Position numbers and translations under genes: made by a program. From Chelatococcus sp. (GTDB lineage: Bacteria; Pseudomonadota; Alphaproteobacteria; Rhizobiales; Beijerinckiaceae): DNA of 64,000 bases. Below the pieces are notes generated by a model, which was not told where the DNA came from, did no database searches, and saw nothing but the letters and a program-made list of their open reading frames with translations. Below, one piece after another: positions 51,860-61,018 of the stretch; positions within the stretch are counted from its first letter, which is position 1, and the number at the start of each line of letters is the position of its first letter. The DNA lies in the NCBI GenBank assembly GCA_003248805.1, contig QFQY01000005.1, positions 124,001-188,000 on the forward strand, read 5' to 3'.

Positions 51860-52305
51860 CCGACACCGTCGAAGTCTGGACGGACGGCGCCTGCTCCGGC
51901 AACCCCGGTCCCGGCGGCTGGGGCGCGATCCTGTCCTACAAGGGCAAGGAGAAGGAGCTTTCCGGCGGCGAGGCGATGACCACCAACAACCGCATGGAGC
52001 TGATGGGCGCCATCGCGGCGCTGGAGACGCTGACGCGCCCCTGCACGGTCGCGCTCCACACCGACAGCCAGTATCTGCGCCAGGGCATCACCGCCTGGAT
52101 CCATGGCTGGAAGCGCAATGGCTGGAAGACCGCCGACAGGAAGCCGGTCAAGAACGAGGAGCTCTGGAAGCGTCTCGACGCCGCGCTCGGCCGCCACAAG
52201 ATCGAGTGGAAATGGGTCAAGGGCCATGCCGGCGACGAGATGAACGAGCGTGCCGACGCGCTGGCCCGCGCCGGCATGGCGCCGTTCAAGCCGGGCGGGC
52301 GATAG
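51856..52305 (+). CDS. rnhA: ribonuclease HI
   Basis: The 149-residue enzyme degrades RNA in RNA:DNA hybrids. All four catalytic acids are present: D10 in VWTDGACSGNPGPGG, E48 in NNRMELMGAI, D70 in HTDSQYL and D134 in ERADALARAG. The start overlaps the thrB stop by four bases (ATGA). The last 20 bases overlap the end of the convergent glycosyltransferase gene. Confidence 0.96.
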   Translation: MTDTVEVWTDGACSGNPGPGGWGAILSYKGKEKELSGGEAMTTNNRMELMGAIAALETLTRPCTVALHTDSQYLRQGITAWIHGWKRNGWKTADRKPVKNEELWKRLDAALGRHKIEWKWVKGHAGDEMNERADALARAGMAPFKPGGR

Positions 52306-53464
52306 CCCCGTCCTGCCGCCGCGCCGCGACGAGGGCGGCGAGCCGGCTCCTGATCGCCGCGATCGCCACGTCCCAGGACAATTCGCTTTCGAAGCGCGCG
52401 CGCGTCCGGCCGACGAGCGCGGCATAGGCCTCGGGAGCATGCGCGTAGCCGAGAAGCCGGGTCGCGTAGACCGAGGGATCGGTGCCGCCGGGCAGGGTTT
52501 CGCCGTTGACGCCGTCGACGATCATCGTCGGCATGCCGCCCGTATCCGAGGCGAAGACCGGCACGCCGAAGCTGGCGCTGTCCGAGATCGCGACGGAGGT
52601 GTTTTCCGCGCGGCTGGGCAACAGCAGCGCGAGCGACTGCAAGAACAGCTCTTCCAGCCGGCCCTTATCCTTCCTGGCGTCGATGAAGCCATGCGCCGTC
52701 ACGAAGGGCAGCCGGCAGATCTCCTCGCGCGGCGTCAGGCCCACGATGTGCAGTTCGACATCGACGCCGCGGCTGTGGAGGTCGCCCGCGATCTCCACCG
52801 CGATGTCGCCGCCCTTGCGCTCCCATTCGACGCCGACCCACAGGAGCTTCAGCGGGCCTCGCAGGCGGTCCGCGCTCCGCGCCCGGATCTCGTCGCCGCT
52901 CAGCGTCGAGACATGCTGGGCGCCGATCGGAACCACCGAAACGCGATCGCCCGGCACGCCGTAGCCCGTGCGGATGCTGCTGGCCGCCCATTCGCTGGTG
53001 GCGATGACGTGATCCGCGCGGGAGAACGCCTCGCGGTCCACCAACTCACCTAGAAGCTGGCTGGGGCGGCAGATATTCGTCATGGTGGGATAGTAGTCCA
53101 GGTTCAGCTCGAACGTGGAATCGACATAGACCGCCCGGGCGGTGCCGTCGGGCAGGCTGGCGGCGGGGATCGTGCCGAGGCTCAGGATGACGTCCGGCTT
53201 GTGCTTCGCGATGCCGGCGGCGAACTGCTCCCGGTAGATGGCGGCTATTCTGGGTTCCCGCTCCCAGAGGTAGCGCTGTCCCTTGAGCTTCCAGTAATAT
53301 TTCTTCGCCCCCTCGGGCAGGCGCAGGCCGGGATCGAGCGGCCCGAGGCAGACGACCTCCGTGTCGCCGCATCTTTGGAACGCTGAATGGATCGCGTGCG
53401 GCGTGCCGGACCATGAGCGCGGATCGAGCGGATCATCGGCGGTCGTGGCCAGAGCGATCTTCAT
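52286..53464 (-). CDS. glycosyltransferase family 4 protein
   Basis: The 392-residue protein has a GT-B fold. The N-domain begins MKIALATTADDPLDPRSWSG with VILSLGTIPAASLP. The C-domain starts around SVVPIGAQH and has LLWVGVEWERKGGDIAVEIA, then LLLPSRAENTSVAISDSASF and PVFASDTGGMPTMI, the donor-binding Glu region typical of GT4. Donor and acceptor are unknown. It is a single gene with no surrounding polysaccharide cluster. Confidence 0.9.
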   Translation of the reverse strand: MKIALATTADDPLDPRSWSGTPHAIHSAFQRCGDTEVVCLGPLDPGLRLPEGAKKYYWKLKGQRYLWEREPRIAAIYREQFAAGIAKHKPDVILSLGTIPAASLPDGTARAVYVDSTFELNLDYYPTMTNICRPSQLLGELVDREAFSRADHVIATSEWAASSIRTGYGVPGDRVSVVPIGAQHVSTLSGDEIRARSADRLRGPLKLLWVGVEWERKGGDIAVEIAGDLHSRGVDVELHIVGLTPREEICRLPFVTAHGFIDARKDKGRLEELFLQSLALLLPSRAENTSVAISDSASFGVPVFASDTGGMPTMIVDGVNGETLPGGTDPSVYATRLLGYAHAPEAYAALVGRTRARFESELSWDVAIAAIRSRLAALVAARRQDGAIARPA

Positions 53465-53749
53465 GGATCGGCGCCTCGCAACTGTGATGACGAAAGAATT
53501 CCCGGCCGGTCATGTCCCGCGCGGCGCAGGCGAAGACTTGAATCCCGTGAAAATCGTCGCCTTTGGAACAGTCTCCATCATGGGATCGTTTCGGCTGGCA
53601 AGCAGACATGCGGGTTACCCAACCCGCGCCGGCCTCGGGCGCGGTGTCTCGCCGGCATGTCCGGGGCAGCGGGGCGGCCGCGCAGCCGCGCCGCATCGTC
53701 GCGGCGCGGAGCCTTCGCAGGCGGGCGGCGGACCGGCGGTCGCGCGCGT

Positions 53750-54772
53750 TCAGCGCCAGCCCAGAGCCGGCGCGACATGCTTCAGGATCGCCTCGATGAC
53801 ATGGGCGTTGTAGTCGACGCCGAGCTGGTTCGGCACGGTCAGGAGCAGCGTGTCGGCCTCGGCGATCGCCTCGTCCTTCGCCAGCTCCTTGACCAGCTTG
53901 TCGGGCTCGGCCGCGTAGCTGCGGCCGAAGATCGCCCGCGTCTTCTCGTCGATGAAGCCGATCGAATCGTCGCCGTCGTTGCCGCGGCCGAAATAGGCGC
54001 GGTCGCGGTCGTCCACCAGCGCGAAGATGCTGCGGCTGACCGAGACGCGCGGCGTGCGCGTGTGCCCCGCCTCCTTCCACGCTTCGCGATAGGCGCGGAT
54101 CTGCTTGGCCTGCTGGATATGGAAGGGCTCGCCGGTCTCGTCGTCCTTCAACGTCGAGCTTTGCAGGTTCATGCCGAGCTTCGCCGCCCAGACAGCGGTC
54201 GCGTTGGAGCCGGCGCCCCACCAGATGCGCTCGCGCAGCCCTTCTGCATGCGGCTCGAGCCGCAGCAGGCCGGGCGGATTCGGGAACATCGGGCGCGGGT
54301 TCGGCTGGGCGAAGCCCTCGCCGCGAAGCAGGTCGAGAAAGACTTCGGCATGGCGCCGGCCCATCTCGGCGTCGCTCTGGCCCTCCTCGGGTTCATAGCC
54401 GAAATAGCGCCAGCCATCGATCACCTGCTCGGGCGAGCCACGGCTGATGCCGAGTTGCAGGCGCCCGCGCGAGATCAGGTCGGCGGAGCCGGCATCCTCC
54501 ACCATGTAGAGCGGGTTCTCGTAGCGCATGTCGATGACGCCGGTGCCGATCTCGATGCGGCTCGTCCGGGCGCCGACCGCCGCCAGCAGCGGGAAGGGCG
54601 AGGCCAGCTGCCGGGCGAAGTGGTGAACGCGGAAATAGGCGCCGTCCGCGCCGAGCTCCTCCGCCGCGACGGCGAGGTCGATCGACTGGAGCAGCGTGTC
54701 GCCGGCCGAGCGGGTCTGCGACTGCGGGGAGGGCGTCCAATGCCCGAAGGAGAGAAAGCCGATCTTTTTCAT
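53750..54772 (-). CDS. LLM-class flavin-dependent oxidoreductase
   Basis: The 340-residue TIM-barrel protein begins MKKIGFLSFGHWTPSPQSQT and has LAVAAEELGADGAYFRVHHF, IEIGTGVIDMRYENPLYMVE, and GRLQLGISRGSPEQ. These match the bacterial luciferase-like monooxygenase family that uses reduced flavin. The substrate is unknown. The start at 54772 sits after GGAG-like bases and gives the family N-terminus. A 285-bp stretch downstream (53465-53749), up to the glycosyltransferase start, holds no gene I can support. Confidence 0.9.
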   Translation of the reverse strand: MKKIGFLSFGHWTPSPQSQTRSAGDTLLQSIDLAVAAEELGADGAYFRVHHFARQLASPFPLLAAVGARTSRIEIGTGVIDMRYENPLYMVEDAGSADLISRGRLQLGISRGSPEQVIDGWRYFGYEPEEGQSDAEMGRRHAEVFLDLLRGEGFAQPNPRPMFPNPPGLLRLEPHAEGLRERIWWGAGSNATAVWAAKLGMNLQSSTLKDDETGEPFHIQQAKQIRAYREAWKEAGHTRTPRVSVSRSIFALVDDRDRAYFGRGNDGDDSIGFIDEKTRAIFGRSYAAEPDKLVKELAKDEAIAEADTLLLTVPNQLGVDYNAHVIEAILKHVAPALGWR

Positions 54773-54911
54773 GGCGCGTGCCTGTCCTGCTCCGCCGCGA
54801 CGTCGCGGAGCCTCGAACGCCATATAGGCGCGGCGGGCGCGAAAGCGAGATTGCAGGATTGCAAGCGGCCGATGGCGCAGACGGCTGCCGGTGCTGGCTT
54901 GCACCTCCGCG

Positions 54912-55023
54912 GCCCTCGCCCCGAGCAGCCGCGGACGCGGCGTCTCGAAGGATGGTTCGGGGGGCCGGAACCATCTGGAGCATCCGTCGAGACAGCCCTT
55001 CGGGCTTCCTCAGGATGAGGGTC
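54912..55023. repeat. dispersed palindromic repeat family A, copy 5
   Basis: Contains GCCCTCGCCCCGAGCAGCC, GGCGTCTCGAAGGATGG, CCGGAACCATCTGGAGCATC, CGTCGAGACAGCCCTTCGGG and CTTCCTCAGGATGAGGG. The right arm matches copy 4 closely and the left arm has diverged. It lies between the GNAT gene end and the LLM oxidoreductase start. Confidence 0.85.
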
Positions 55024-55041
55024 GGGGAATTGTCCGAAGCG

Positions 55042-55491
55042 TCACTCCAGCGGCTGGCGATAGACGATGAAGCCCGATTTCTCGGCCACCTTGTCGTAGA
55101 GCTTCTGCGCCTGCTCGTTGCTCTCCTGCGTCTGCCAGTAGACGCGGAAGCAGCCCGCGTCCTTGGCCATCGCGCGGACGGCCTCGATCAGCTTGCGTCC
55201 GACGCCGCCGCCACGGGTCTCGGGGACGGTGAAGAGGTCCTGCAGATAGCAGATATCGGCCTCGCGCCAGGTGCTGCGGTGGATCACCCAATGTACGAGC
55301 CCGACGAGCTCTCCGTCCTTCTCGGCGACGAAGCCGCCCATCGGCTCGCGGCCTTCGGTCAGCCGCGCGAAGGTGACGTCATCGGTGCCGGCGGGCAGGG
55401 TCGCCTTGTAGAAGGCGAGATAGCCATGCCAGAGCGGCGTCCAGCCCGCACGGTCGGAGGCGGCGAGGGGGCGGATCGTGATCTCTGACAT
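55042..55491 (-). CDS. GNAT-family N-acetyltransferase
   Basis: The 149-residue protein has GFVAEKDGELVGLVHWVIHR, then CYLQDLFTVPETRGGGVGRK, with RGGGVGRKLI as the acetyl-CoA-binding motif A (Q/RxxGxG/A). YWQTQESNEQAQKLYDK is motif B. It transfers an acetyl group to an unknown amine. It is a single gene; the start MSEITIRPLA at 55491 is preceded by a GGAGACCGCCC stretch. Confidence 0.92.
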   Translation of the reverse strand: MSEITIRPLAASDRAGWTPLWHGYLAFYKATLPAGTDDVTFARLTEGREPMGGFVAEKDGELVGLVHWVIHRSTWREADICYLQDLFTVPETRGGGVGRKLIEAVRAMAKDAGCFRVYWQTQESNEQAQKLYDKVAEKSGFIVYRQPLE

Positions 55492-55671
55492 GGGCGGTCT
55501 CCGGCAGGCTCGATTCCAAGCCTAGCGCCGGACGAGGCGCCTGTCTCATGACAAGCCGGCATCGGAACGATCAGGCGGGATGAAGCGGGGAAGGGAGGGG
55601 CCAGGGTCGCATTCGCTCCCGCTCCAACCTAGACATTCGCCACGGCCGCCAGCCCGAAACCGACGCCCGAC

Positions 55672-55706
55672 AAAAAAAGCCCGCGCAGGCCATGTCCCGC
55701 GCGGGC
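55672..55706 (-). terminator. intrinsic terminator after the peroxiredoxin gene
   Basis: On the minus strand, GCCCGCGC (55706-55699) and GCGCGGGC (55686-55679) form a perfect 8-bp stem with a 12-base loop. Seven T residues follow (55678-55672). It begins about 25 bp after the peroxiredoxin stop. Confidence 0.88.
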
Positions 55707-55730
55707 CCAGTTCTCATCGCGTCAGCGAGA

Positions 55731-56216
55731 TCAGAGCTGTTCGAGCAGCGCGGTCGCGCCGGAGACGTCGGCCTTGCCGGCGGCTTCCTCGACGTTGAGG
55801 GAGGTCACCACGCCGTCCTCGACGATCATCGAATAGCGCTGCGAGCGCGTGCCCATGCCGAAGCCCGAGCCGTCCATCGAGAGGCCGAGCGCCTTGGCGA
55901 AATCGCCGTTGCCGTCGGCGAGGAACTCGATGACGCCTTCGGCACCGGAGGCCTTCGACCAGGCGCTCATGACGAAGACGTCGTTGACGCCGGTGACCAT
56001 GATCGAGTCGACGCCCTTGGCCTTGATGTCGGCCGCCTTCTCCAGATAGCCGGGAAGATGGTTCTTGTTGCAGGTCGGCGTGAAGGCGCCGGGAACGGCG
56101 AAGAGCACGACCTTCTTGCCCTTGAACAGGTCGTCGGTCGTCTTCGGCGCCGGCCCCTCCGCGGTCATGACGCGAAACGTGGCTTGCGGGAGCTTGTCAC
56201 CCACCTTGATGGTCAT
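55731..56216 (-). CDS. peroxiredoxin, Prx5-type, apparently 1-Cys
   Basis: The 161-residue thioredoxin-fold protein has FAVPGAFTPTCNKNHLPGYL, with peroxidatic C49 in the PGAFTPTC motif of the Prx5 group. No other cysteine is present in the sequence, so recycling should use glutathione, glutaredoxin or another external thiol. It reduces hydrogen peroxide and organic peroxides. The start MTIKVGDKLP at 56216 is standard. An intrinsic terminator follows, so it can be a single-gene unit, although the DsbD-domain gene lies 52 bp upstream. Confidence 0.93.
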   Translation of the reverse strand: MTIKVGDKLPQATFRVMTAEGPAPKTTDDLFKGKKVVLFAVPGAFTPTCNKNHLPGYLEKAADIKAKGVDSIMVTGVNDVFVMSAWSKASGAEGVIEFLADGNGDFAKALGLSMDGSGFGMGTRSQRYSMIVEDGVVTSLNVEEAAGKADVSGATALLEQL

Positions 56217-56268
56217 ATCGCCTGATCTCCGTGAAGGGCATCGCGGCCGCGGCCGCGCGCTGCCACGG

Positions 56269-57117
56269 TTAGGGCTTGCCGGCGGGGATGTCGAGTTCGA
56301 GCCGGCTCTCGACCGATCGCGGCTGGCCGCGCAGGGTGAAGATGAAGGGCACCGGCCCGGCCGCGCCCTTGGGCCGCTCGTGGATCTTGACCAGCGCGAC
56401 CGTCGTGCCGTCGGCCTGGGGCTGAAGCCGCGTCTTGCCGAAGGACCACATGCCCGGCCCCTCGACGAAGATGTCCTCGACCTTGCCCTCCGGCGGCACC
56501 TGCAGCAGCAGGCGCAGCGTCGGATCGGCCGCCGTCTCGTCCAGCCTGGCCTCGACGATGGAGGGCTTGTCCTTGTGCTGGCCGGGCTTGAGCAGCGTCG
56601 GAACGCGCGCCTCGTAGCTCTCCAGCCTCGGAGAGACCACCGAGGTCACGCCGGGCTCGAGCCAGAGCTGGGTCTCGCCTGTCGCGGGCACGCAGATCTT
56701 TTCGCAGACGGCGTATTCGAGCTTGAGGACGACCATGACCGGCCGCGTCGGATCGACCGGCATGACCGACACCGGGATCACGACCTCGCCGACATAGCCG
56801 ATCGAATAGCCGGCTCCGTCCGGGAAGCGCTCGGGCGCCGGCCAGCGCACGTCGAGGCCGCCGACATTGACCGAGCCGCTCCAGTCGAAGCGGGGCGGCA
56901 CGCCGAAATCGCCGGGGCTGCGCCAGTAGGTCTTGTAGCCCGGCGACATCACGATCTCGACGCCGATGCGCTGCTTGCCCGATGGCGCGGTCGGTCCCGC
57001 GATCAGGCGCAGCGCGGAGTGCTCGCCCTTTGACCAGGGCGAGGTCGCGGCTTCCTGCGCGGAGGCCGCGGTGCCGAGCGAGAGCAGGGCCGCGACGAGG
57101 AGAAAGAACCGTTTCAC
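56269..57117 (-). CDS. periplasmic DsbD N-terminal-domain protein
   Basis: The 282-residue protein has a signal peptide (FFLLVAALLSLGTAASAQ, cleavage near residue 20). The body is beta-rich and has WRSPGDFGVPPRFDWSGS and YAVCEKICVPATGE, with C138 and C142 in the CxxxC pattern of the DsbD alpha (disulfide-interchange) domain. The membrane and thioredoxin domains of full DsbD are absent, so it is a stand-alone periplasmic partner, likely in thiol-disulfide transfer or cytochrome maturation. Its neighbour is a peroxiredoxin, which supports a redox theme. Confidence 0.88.
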   Translation of the reverse strand: MKRFFLLVAALLSLGTAASAQEAATSPWSKGEHSALRLIAGPTAPSGKQRIGVEIVMSPGYKTYWRSPGDFGVPPRFDWSGSVNVGGLDVRWPAPERFPDGAGYSIGYVGEVVIPVSVMPVDPTRPVMVVLKLEYAVCEKICVPATGETQLWLEPGVTSVVSPRLESYEARVPTLLKPGQHKDKPSIVEARLDETAADPTLRLLLQVPPEGKVEDIFVEGPGMWSFGKTRLQPQADGTTVALVKIHERPKGAAGPVPFIFTLRGQPRSVESRLELDIPAGKP

Positions 57118-57342
57118 GTCTTTGATTTACGTCTTCGGAGGCAAAATTGCGAACACATCCTCGCGACCGGCCCGGCATGCGCGCCGAACCTTGCTCCGGA
57201 CAGGCGGTCCGGCCGCTGCGAGCGCAGCGCCCAGCCCCGCAGGACAGGGAGGATCGCGCAGGATTGGGGCGCGATCGCGATCCCGCCCGGCGGCCGCCGG
57301 TTTCTGTTTTCAGCGAGGGCGGAAGTGATTTAGCATGCCCTC

Positions 57343-57954
57343 ATGAAGCTCAGCTCCAACCAGCGCATTCGTGGCCGCAGCTATCTCGACGGGCAGTGCC
57401 TGATCGCGATGCCCGGCATGTCGGATACGCGCTTCAGCCGGAGCGTGATCTATCTCTGCGCCCATTCCGAGGATGGGGCGATGGGCATCATCGTGAACAA
57501 GCCGGCGGGCGACACCCGGTTTCCCGACCTGCTGGTCCAGCTCGACGTCATCCCCTCCGAGGAACTGATCCGCCTGCCGAGCAGCGCCGAGCGCATCCAG
57601 GTTCTCCGGGGCGGCCCGGTCGAGACCAAGCGCGGCTTCGTGCTGCACACCTCCGATTTCTTCCTGGAGTCGGCGACGCTGCCGATCGACAACGGCATCT
57701 GCCTCACCGCCACGCTCGACATCCTGCGGGCGATCGCGATCGGCAGCGGGCCGGAGAATGCGGTGCTGGCGCTGGGCTATGCCGGCTGGGGCGCGGGCCA
57801 GCTCGAGGCCGAGATCCAGTCCAATGGCTGGCTCCACTGCGCCGCCGACGAGGACCTGCTCTTCGACGACGGCATCGAGAGCAAGTACGAGCGCGCGCTG
57901 GGCAAGCTCGGCATCGACCCCGCCTTCCTGTCGAGCGAAGCCGGCCACGCCTGA
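57343..57954 (+). CDS. YqgE/AlgH-family protein
   Basis: The 203-residue protein has YLDGQCLIAMPGMSDTRFSR, then SVIYLCAHSEDGAMGIIVNK, and GYAGWGAGQLEAEIQSNGWL, all strong YqgE/AlgH patterns. The function is poorly defined; AlgH was named as a regulator of alginate genes in Pseudomonas. The ATG at 57343 gives MKLSSNQRIRGRSYLDG. It is divergent from the DsbD-domain gene. Confidence 0.93.
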   Translation: MKLSSNQRIRGRSYLDGQCLIAMPGMSDTRFSRSVIYLCAHSEDGAMGIIVNKPAGDTRFPDLLVQLDVIPSEELIRLPSSAERIQVLRGGPVETKRGFVLHTSDFFLESATLPIDNGICLTATLDILRAIAIGSGPENAVLALGYAGWGAGQLEAEIQSNGWLHCAADEDLLFDDGIESKYERALGKLGIDPAFLSSEAGHA

Positions 57955-57992
57955 GGGGGCTTTCGCCCGCGCCGCGACGGTGGCTTGGGCGA

Positions 57993-60899
57993 TCAGGCCG
58001 CTTCGGTCGAGCTCGTCGTCGCGCCCATCAGCCGGCGGGTCTCGGCGGCGGTCATCGGCTGGCCGAAGACATAGCCCTGCGCGTATTGGCAGCCGAGCTG
58101 GTAGAGCTCGATGGCGTCCGACTCGCTCTCCGCGCCTTCCGCCACCACGTCCATGTTCAGGTCGGCCGCGAGCTGCACGATCGAGCGCAGGATCACCGGC
58201 GGCTTGCCCGAGCCCATCTGCCTGACGAAGCTCTGGTCGACCTTGATCGTGTCGAAGGGGAAGCGCTGCAGATAGGACAGCGAGGAATAGCCCGTGCCGA
58301 AATCGTCGAGGGAGAGGCCGGCGCCGAGATCGCGGATGCGCTGCAGCATCTGCGCGGCGTATTCCGGGTTCTCCATCACCAGGCTTTCGGTGATCTCGAG
58401 CTTCAGCGTGCCGGGCAGCACGCGCCGCCGGGCGAGCACGGTCTTCACGTCGTGCAGCAGGTCGTGGCGCAGCAACTGCCGGCTCGACACGTTGACGCTG
58501 GCGAAGATCGGCGGGTCGACCTCCAGCGCCGCCTGCCAGGCTTCGAGCTCCCGCGCCGTGCGGTCCATGACATAGACCCCGAGATCGACGATCAGCCCGG
58601 TCTCCTCGGCGATGGCGAGGAAATCCTGCGGCATCAGCCGGCCTTCGCGCGGGTGGTCCCAGCGCACCAGCGCCTCGAAGCCCGCGATGGTGCGGTCCTC
58701 CAGCCTGACGATCGGCTGGTACATCACCTGGATCTCGCCACGCTCGATCGCCCGGCGCAGATCGCTCTCCAAAGCGAGGCGGTCGTTGCGGTCCGTGCGC
58801 ATGGTCGGCACGAAGATCTCGATCTTGTTGCCGCCCTGCCGCTTGGCATGCGCCATGGCGAGTTCGGCGTTCTTGAGGGCGTCGTCCTTGCGGGCCGCCG
58901 GCGCGGGATCGAACAGGGCGAGCCCGATCGAGGGCGTCAGCACGATCTCGCGATCACCGTAGCTCACCGGCGTCGAGACGGCCCGGCGCACGAGTTCGGC
59001 CAGCGCCAGGACGCGCTCGGAATCGCGCTCCGACACCAGGATCATGGCGAAGACGTCACCGCCGATCCGCGCCAGCGTGTCCTGCGCCCGGAGCAGGCGC
59101 CCGAGCCGGCGCGCCAGCGTGAGCAGGATCGAGTCGCCGGCCGAGAAGCCGACCGACTCGTTGACCTGCTTGAAGCGGTCGAGGTCGATGACGAGGACGG
59201 TCGGGCGGATGTTGTCGTCGGCCCGCGTGAAGCCGAAGACGGCGCCGAGCCGGTCCTGGAACAGCTTGCGGTTGGGCAGGCCGGTCAGGTTGTCGTGGAC
59301 GGCGTCGTGCAGCATCCGCTCCTGCGCGGTGCGCTGCTCGGTGACGTCGGAGAGCGTGCCGATGACGCGGATGACCTCGCCGTCGGAGCCGATGACCGGC
59401 CGCGCCTTGAGGTTGAACCAGTGGTAATTGCCGCCGGCCGCGCGCAGGCGCAGGTCGAGATTGAGCTTGCCGCGCCGCTGCTCCAGCACGGCGTCGAGCG
59501 AGACGCGGTAGCGGTCGCGGTCGGCGACATGCATGTGCTCGAACCAGCGCGACGCCGAGCCTTCCAGCGCGCCGCGCGGCAGGCCGAGCAGGGCCTCGAT
59601 CTGCGGCGAGACATAGATCTTGTCGGCGCTGACGTCCCAGTCGAACACCATGTCGCCCGAGCCGGAGAGCGCCAGCGCCCGCCGCTCGGTGTCGGAGACC
59701 AGCCCCTGCGACAGGGCGCCGCCGGCGAAGGCGTGCTGGATCACGGTGAAGCCGATCAGCAGGACGATCAGCACGAGCCCGCCGAGCAGGGCGGGGGGCA
59801 CGAGATCGCGCTGGAACTCGCCGGTGACGGTGAAGCCCGCCGCCGTGACCCAGACCACGAGCAGGAACCAGGTCGGGATCAGCATCACGGCGCGCTCGTA
59901 GCCATGCGTCGCCAGATGCAGGATCAGCACGAAGCCGACCGCCGCGACGGCCGCGATCGAGATGCGCGCGATGCCCGCCGCCATCGGCGCGTCGAAGACC
60001 GCCAGGCCGATCAGCCCGGCGAGGCCGAGCACCCAGACGGCGGTGACGTGGCTGTAGCGCACATGCCAGCGCGACAGGTTGAGATAGGCGAAGAGGAAGA
60101 CGAGCAGCGTCGCCGCGAGCACCACCTCGGCGCCCGCGCGGTAGATGCGCTCTATTTGCGGCGTCAGCGGCAGGATGCGCTGGAAGAACCCGAAATCGAG
60201 CCCGGCATAGGCGAGAACGGCCCAGGCCAGCGCGGCGGCGGCGGGGAAGATCACCGCGCCCTTGACCACGAAGATGATGGTCAGGAACAGCGCCAGCAGG
60301 CCGGCGATGCCGATGATGATGCCCTTGTAGAGCGTCAGGCCGTTGGTCTTCGCCCGGTAGGCCTCCTGCTCGAAGAGGTAGAGCTGCGGCAGGTTCGGCG
60401 ATTTCAGCTCCGCCACGAAGGTCACGGTGGTGCCGGGATCGAGCGTGATCAGGAAGACGTCGGCGTCCGGGCTCGGCTCGCGCTCGGGAGAGAGGCCCTG
60501 GCTCGCCGTCACCGCCTCGATGCGCCGGTCGCCGAGATCGGGCCAGACCACGCCCGAGCCGATCAGCCTGTGGAAAGGTGCCACCAGCAGCCGGTCGATC
60601 TGCTCGTCTGAGTCGTTGGTGAGCGCGAACACGATCCAGTCGGGCCGCGCGCCCGATTCGAGCGCCTTCACCGCGATGCGCCGCACGATGCCGTCCGGCC
60701 CCGGCGCGGTCGAGATCTGGATCACGTCGCCGTCGGATTTGTTGCGCTCGACGATGCTGGTCAGGTCGATGACCGGCACGTCCACGGGCACACGCACCGC
60801 GTCGACCGCCAGGGCCGGGCTGGACCAGAGTCCCACGAGACACAGCGCGAGGCTGGCGATGGCGAGGCCAAGCCGGAAGATACGGTCGAAAGCGGACAA
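57993..60899 (-). CDS. membrane PAS-GGDEF-EAL protein with degenerate GGDEF and intact EAL
   Basis: The 968-residue protein begins with a signal-like helix (LAIASLALCLVGLWSSPALA). It has a periplasmic beta-rich region, about seven membrane helices (about 190-400), a PAS domain, a GGDEF domain and an EAL domain. The GGDEF loop reads ARIGGDVFAMIL, so the catalytic Glu is Val and cyclase activity is unlikely, although RAQD keeps an I-site. The EAL domain keeps all key residues: GFEALVRWDHP, FASVNVSSRQ, KLEITESL, LDDFGTGYSSLSYL, IKVDQSF, VAEGAES and YAQGYVFGQP. It should degrade cyclic di-GMP, perhaps activated by GTP bound to the GGDEF domain. The start is a TTG at 60899, and no nearer ATG exists. 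Confidence 0.88.
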   Translation of the reverse strand: MSAFDRIFRLGLAIASLALCLVGLWSSPALAVDAVRVPVDVPVIDLTSIVERNKSDGDVIQISTAPGPDGIVRRIAVKALESGARPDWIVFALTNDSDEQIDRLLVAPFHRLIGSGVVWPDLGDRRIEAVTASQGLSPEREPSPDADVFLITLDPGTTVTFVAELKSPNLPQLYLFEQEAYRAKTNGLTLYKGIIIGIAGLLALFLTIIFVVKGAVIFPAAAALAWAVLAYAGLDFGFFQRILPLTPQIERIYRAGAEVVLAATLLVFLFAYLNLSRWHVRYSHVTAVWVLGLAGLIGLAVFDAPMAAGIARISIAAVAAVGFVLILHLATHGYERAVMLIPTWFLLVVWVTAAGFTVTGEFQRDLVPPALLGGLVLIVLLIGFTVIQHAFAGGALSQGLVSDTERRALALSGSGDMVFDWDVSADKIYVSPQIEALLGLPRGALEGSASRWFEHMHVADRDRYRVSLDAVLEQRRGKLNLDLRLRAAGGNYHWFNLKARPVIGSDGEVIRVIGTLSDVTEQRTAQERMLHDAVHDNLTGLPNRKLFQDRLGAVFGFTRADDNIRPTVLVIDLDRFKQVNESVGFSAGDSILLTLARRLGRLLRAQDTLARIGGDVFAMILVSERDSERVLALAELVRRAVSTPVSYGDREIVLTPSIGLALFDPAPAARKDDALKNAELAMAHAKRQGGNKIEIFVPTMRTDRNDRLALESDLRRAIERGEIQVMYQPIVRLEDRTIAGFEALVRWDHPREGRLMPQDFLAIAEETGLIVDLGVYVMDRTARELEAWQAALEVDPPIFASVNVSSRQLLRHDLLHDVKTVLARRRVLPGTLKLEITESLVMENPEYAAQMLQRIRDLGAGLSLDDFGTGYSSLSYLQRFPFDTIKVDQSFVRQMGSGKPPVILRSIVQLAADLNMDVVAEGAESESDAIELYQLGCQYAQGYVFGQPMTAAETRRLMGATTSSTEAA

Positions 60900-61018
60900 G
60901 CGGAGCTCGGGAAAAGGGCCGGGGATCGTGCCTCGAATGCGGACAATCAGTCCTATCGGCGGCTCGTGGCGAGGGCAAGGCAGCGAGCGCGACGCGGCTC
61001 TACCGCCGGTCCTCCGCG

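Noticed and set aside
57147..60611. Plus-strand open frame of 1154 codons
   Set aside because: Antisense to the GGDEF-EAL gene and overlapping yqgE; composition is Asp/Arg/Gln-rich shadow sequence.
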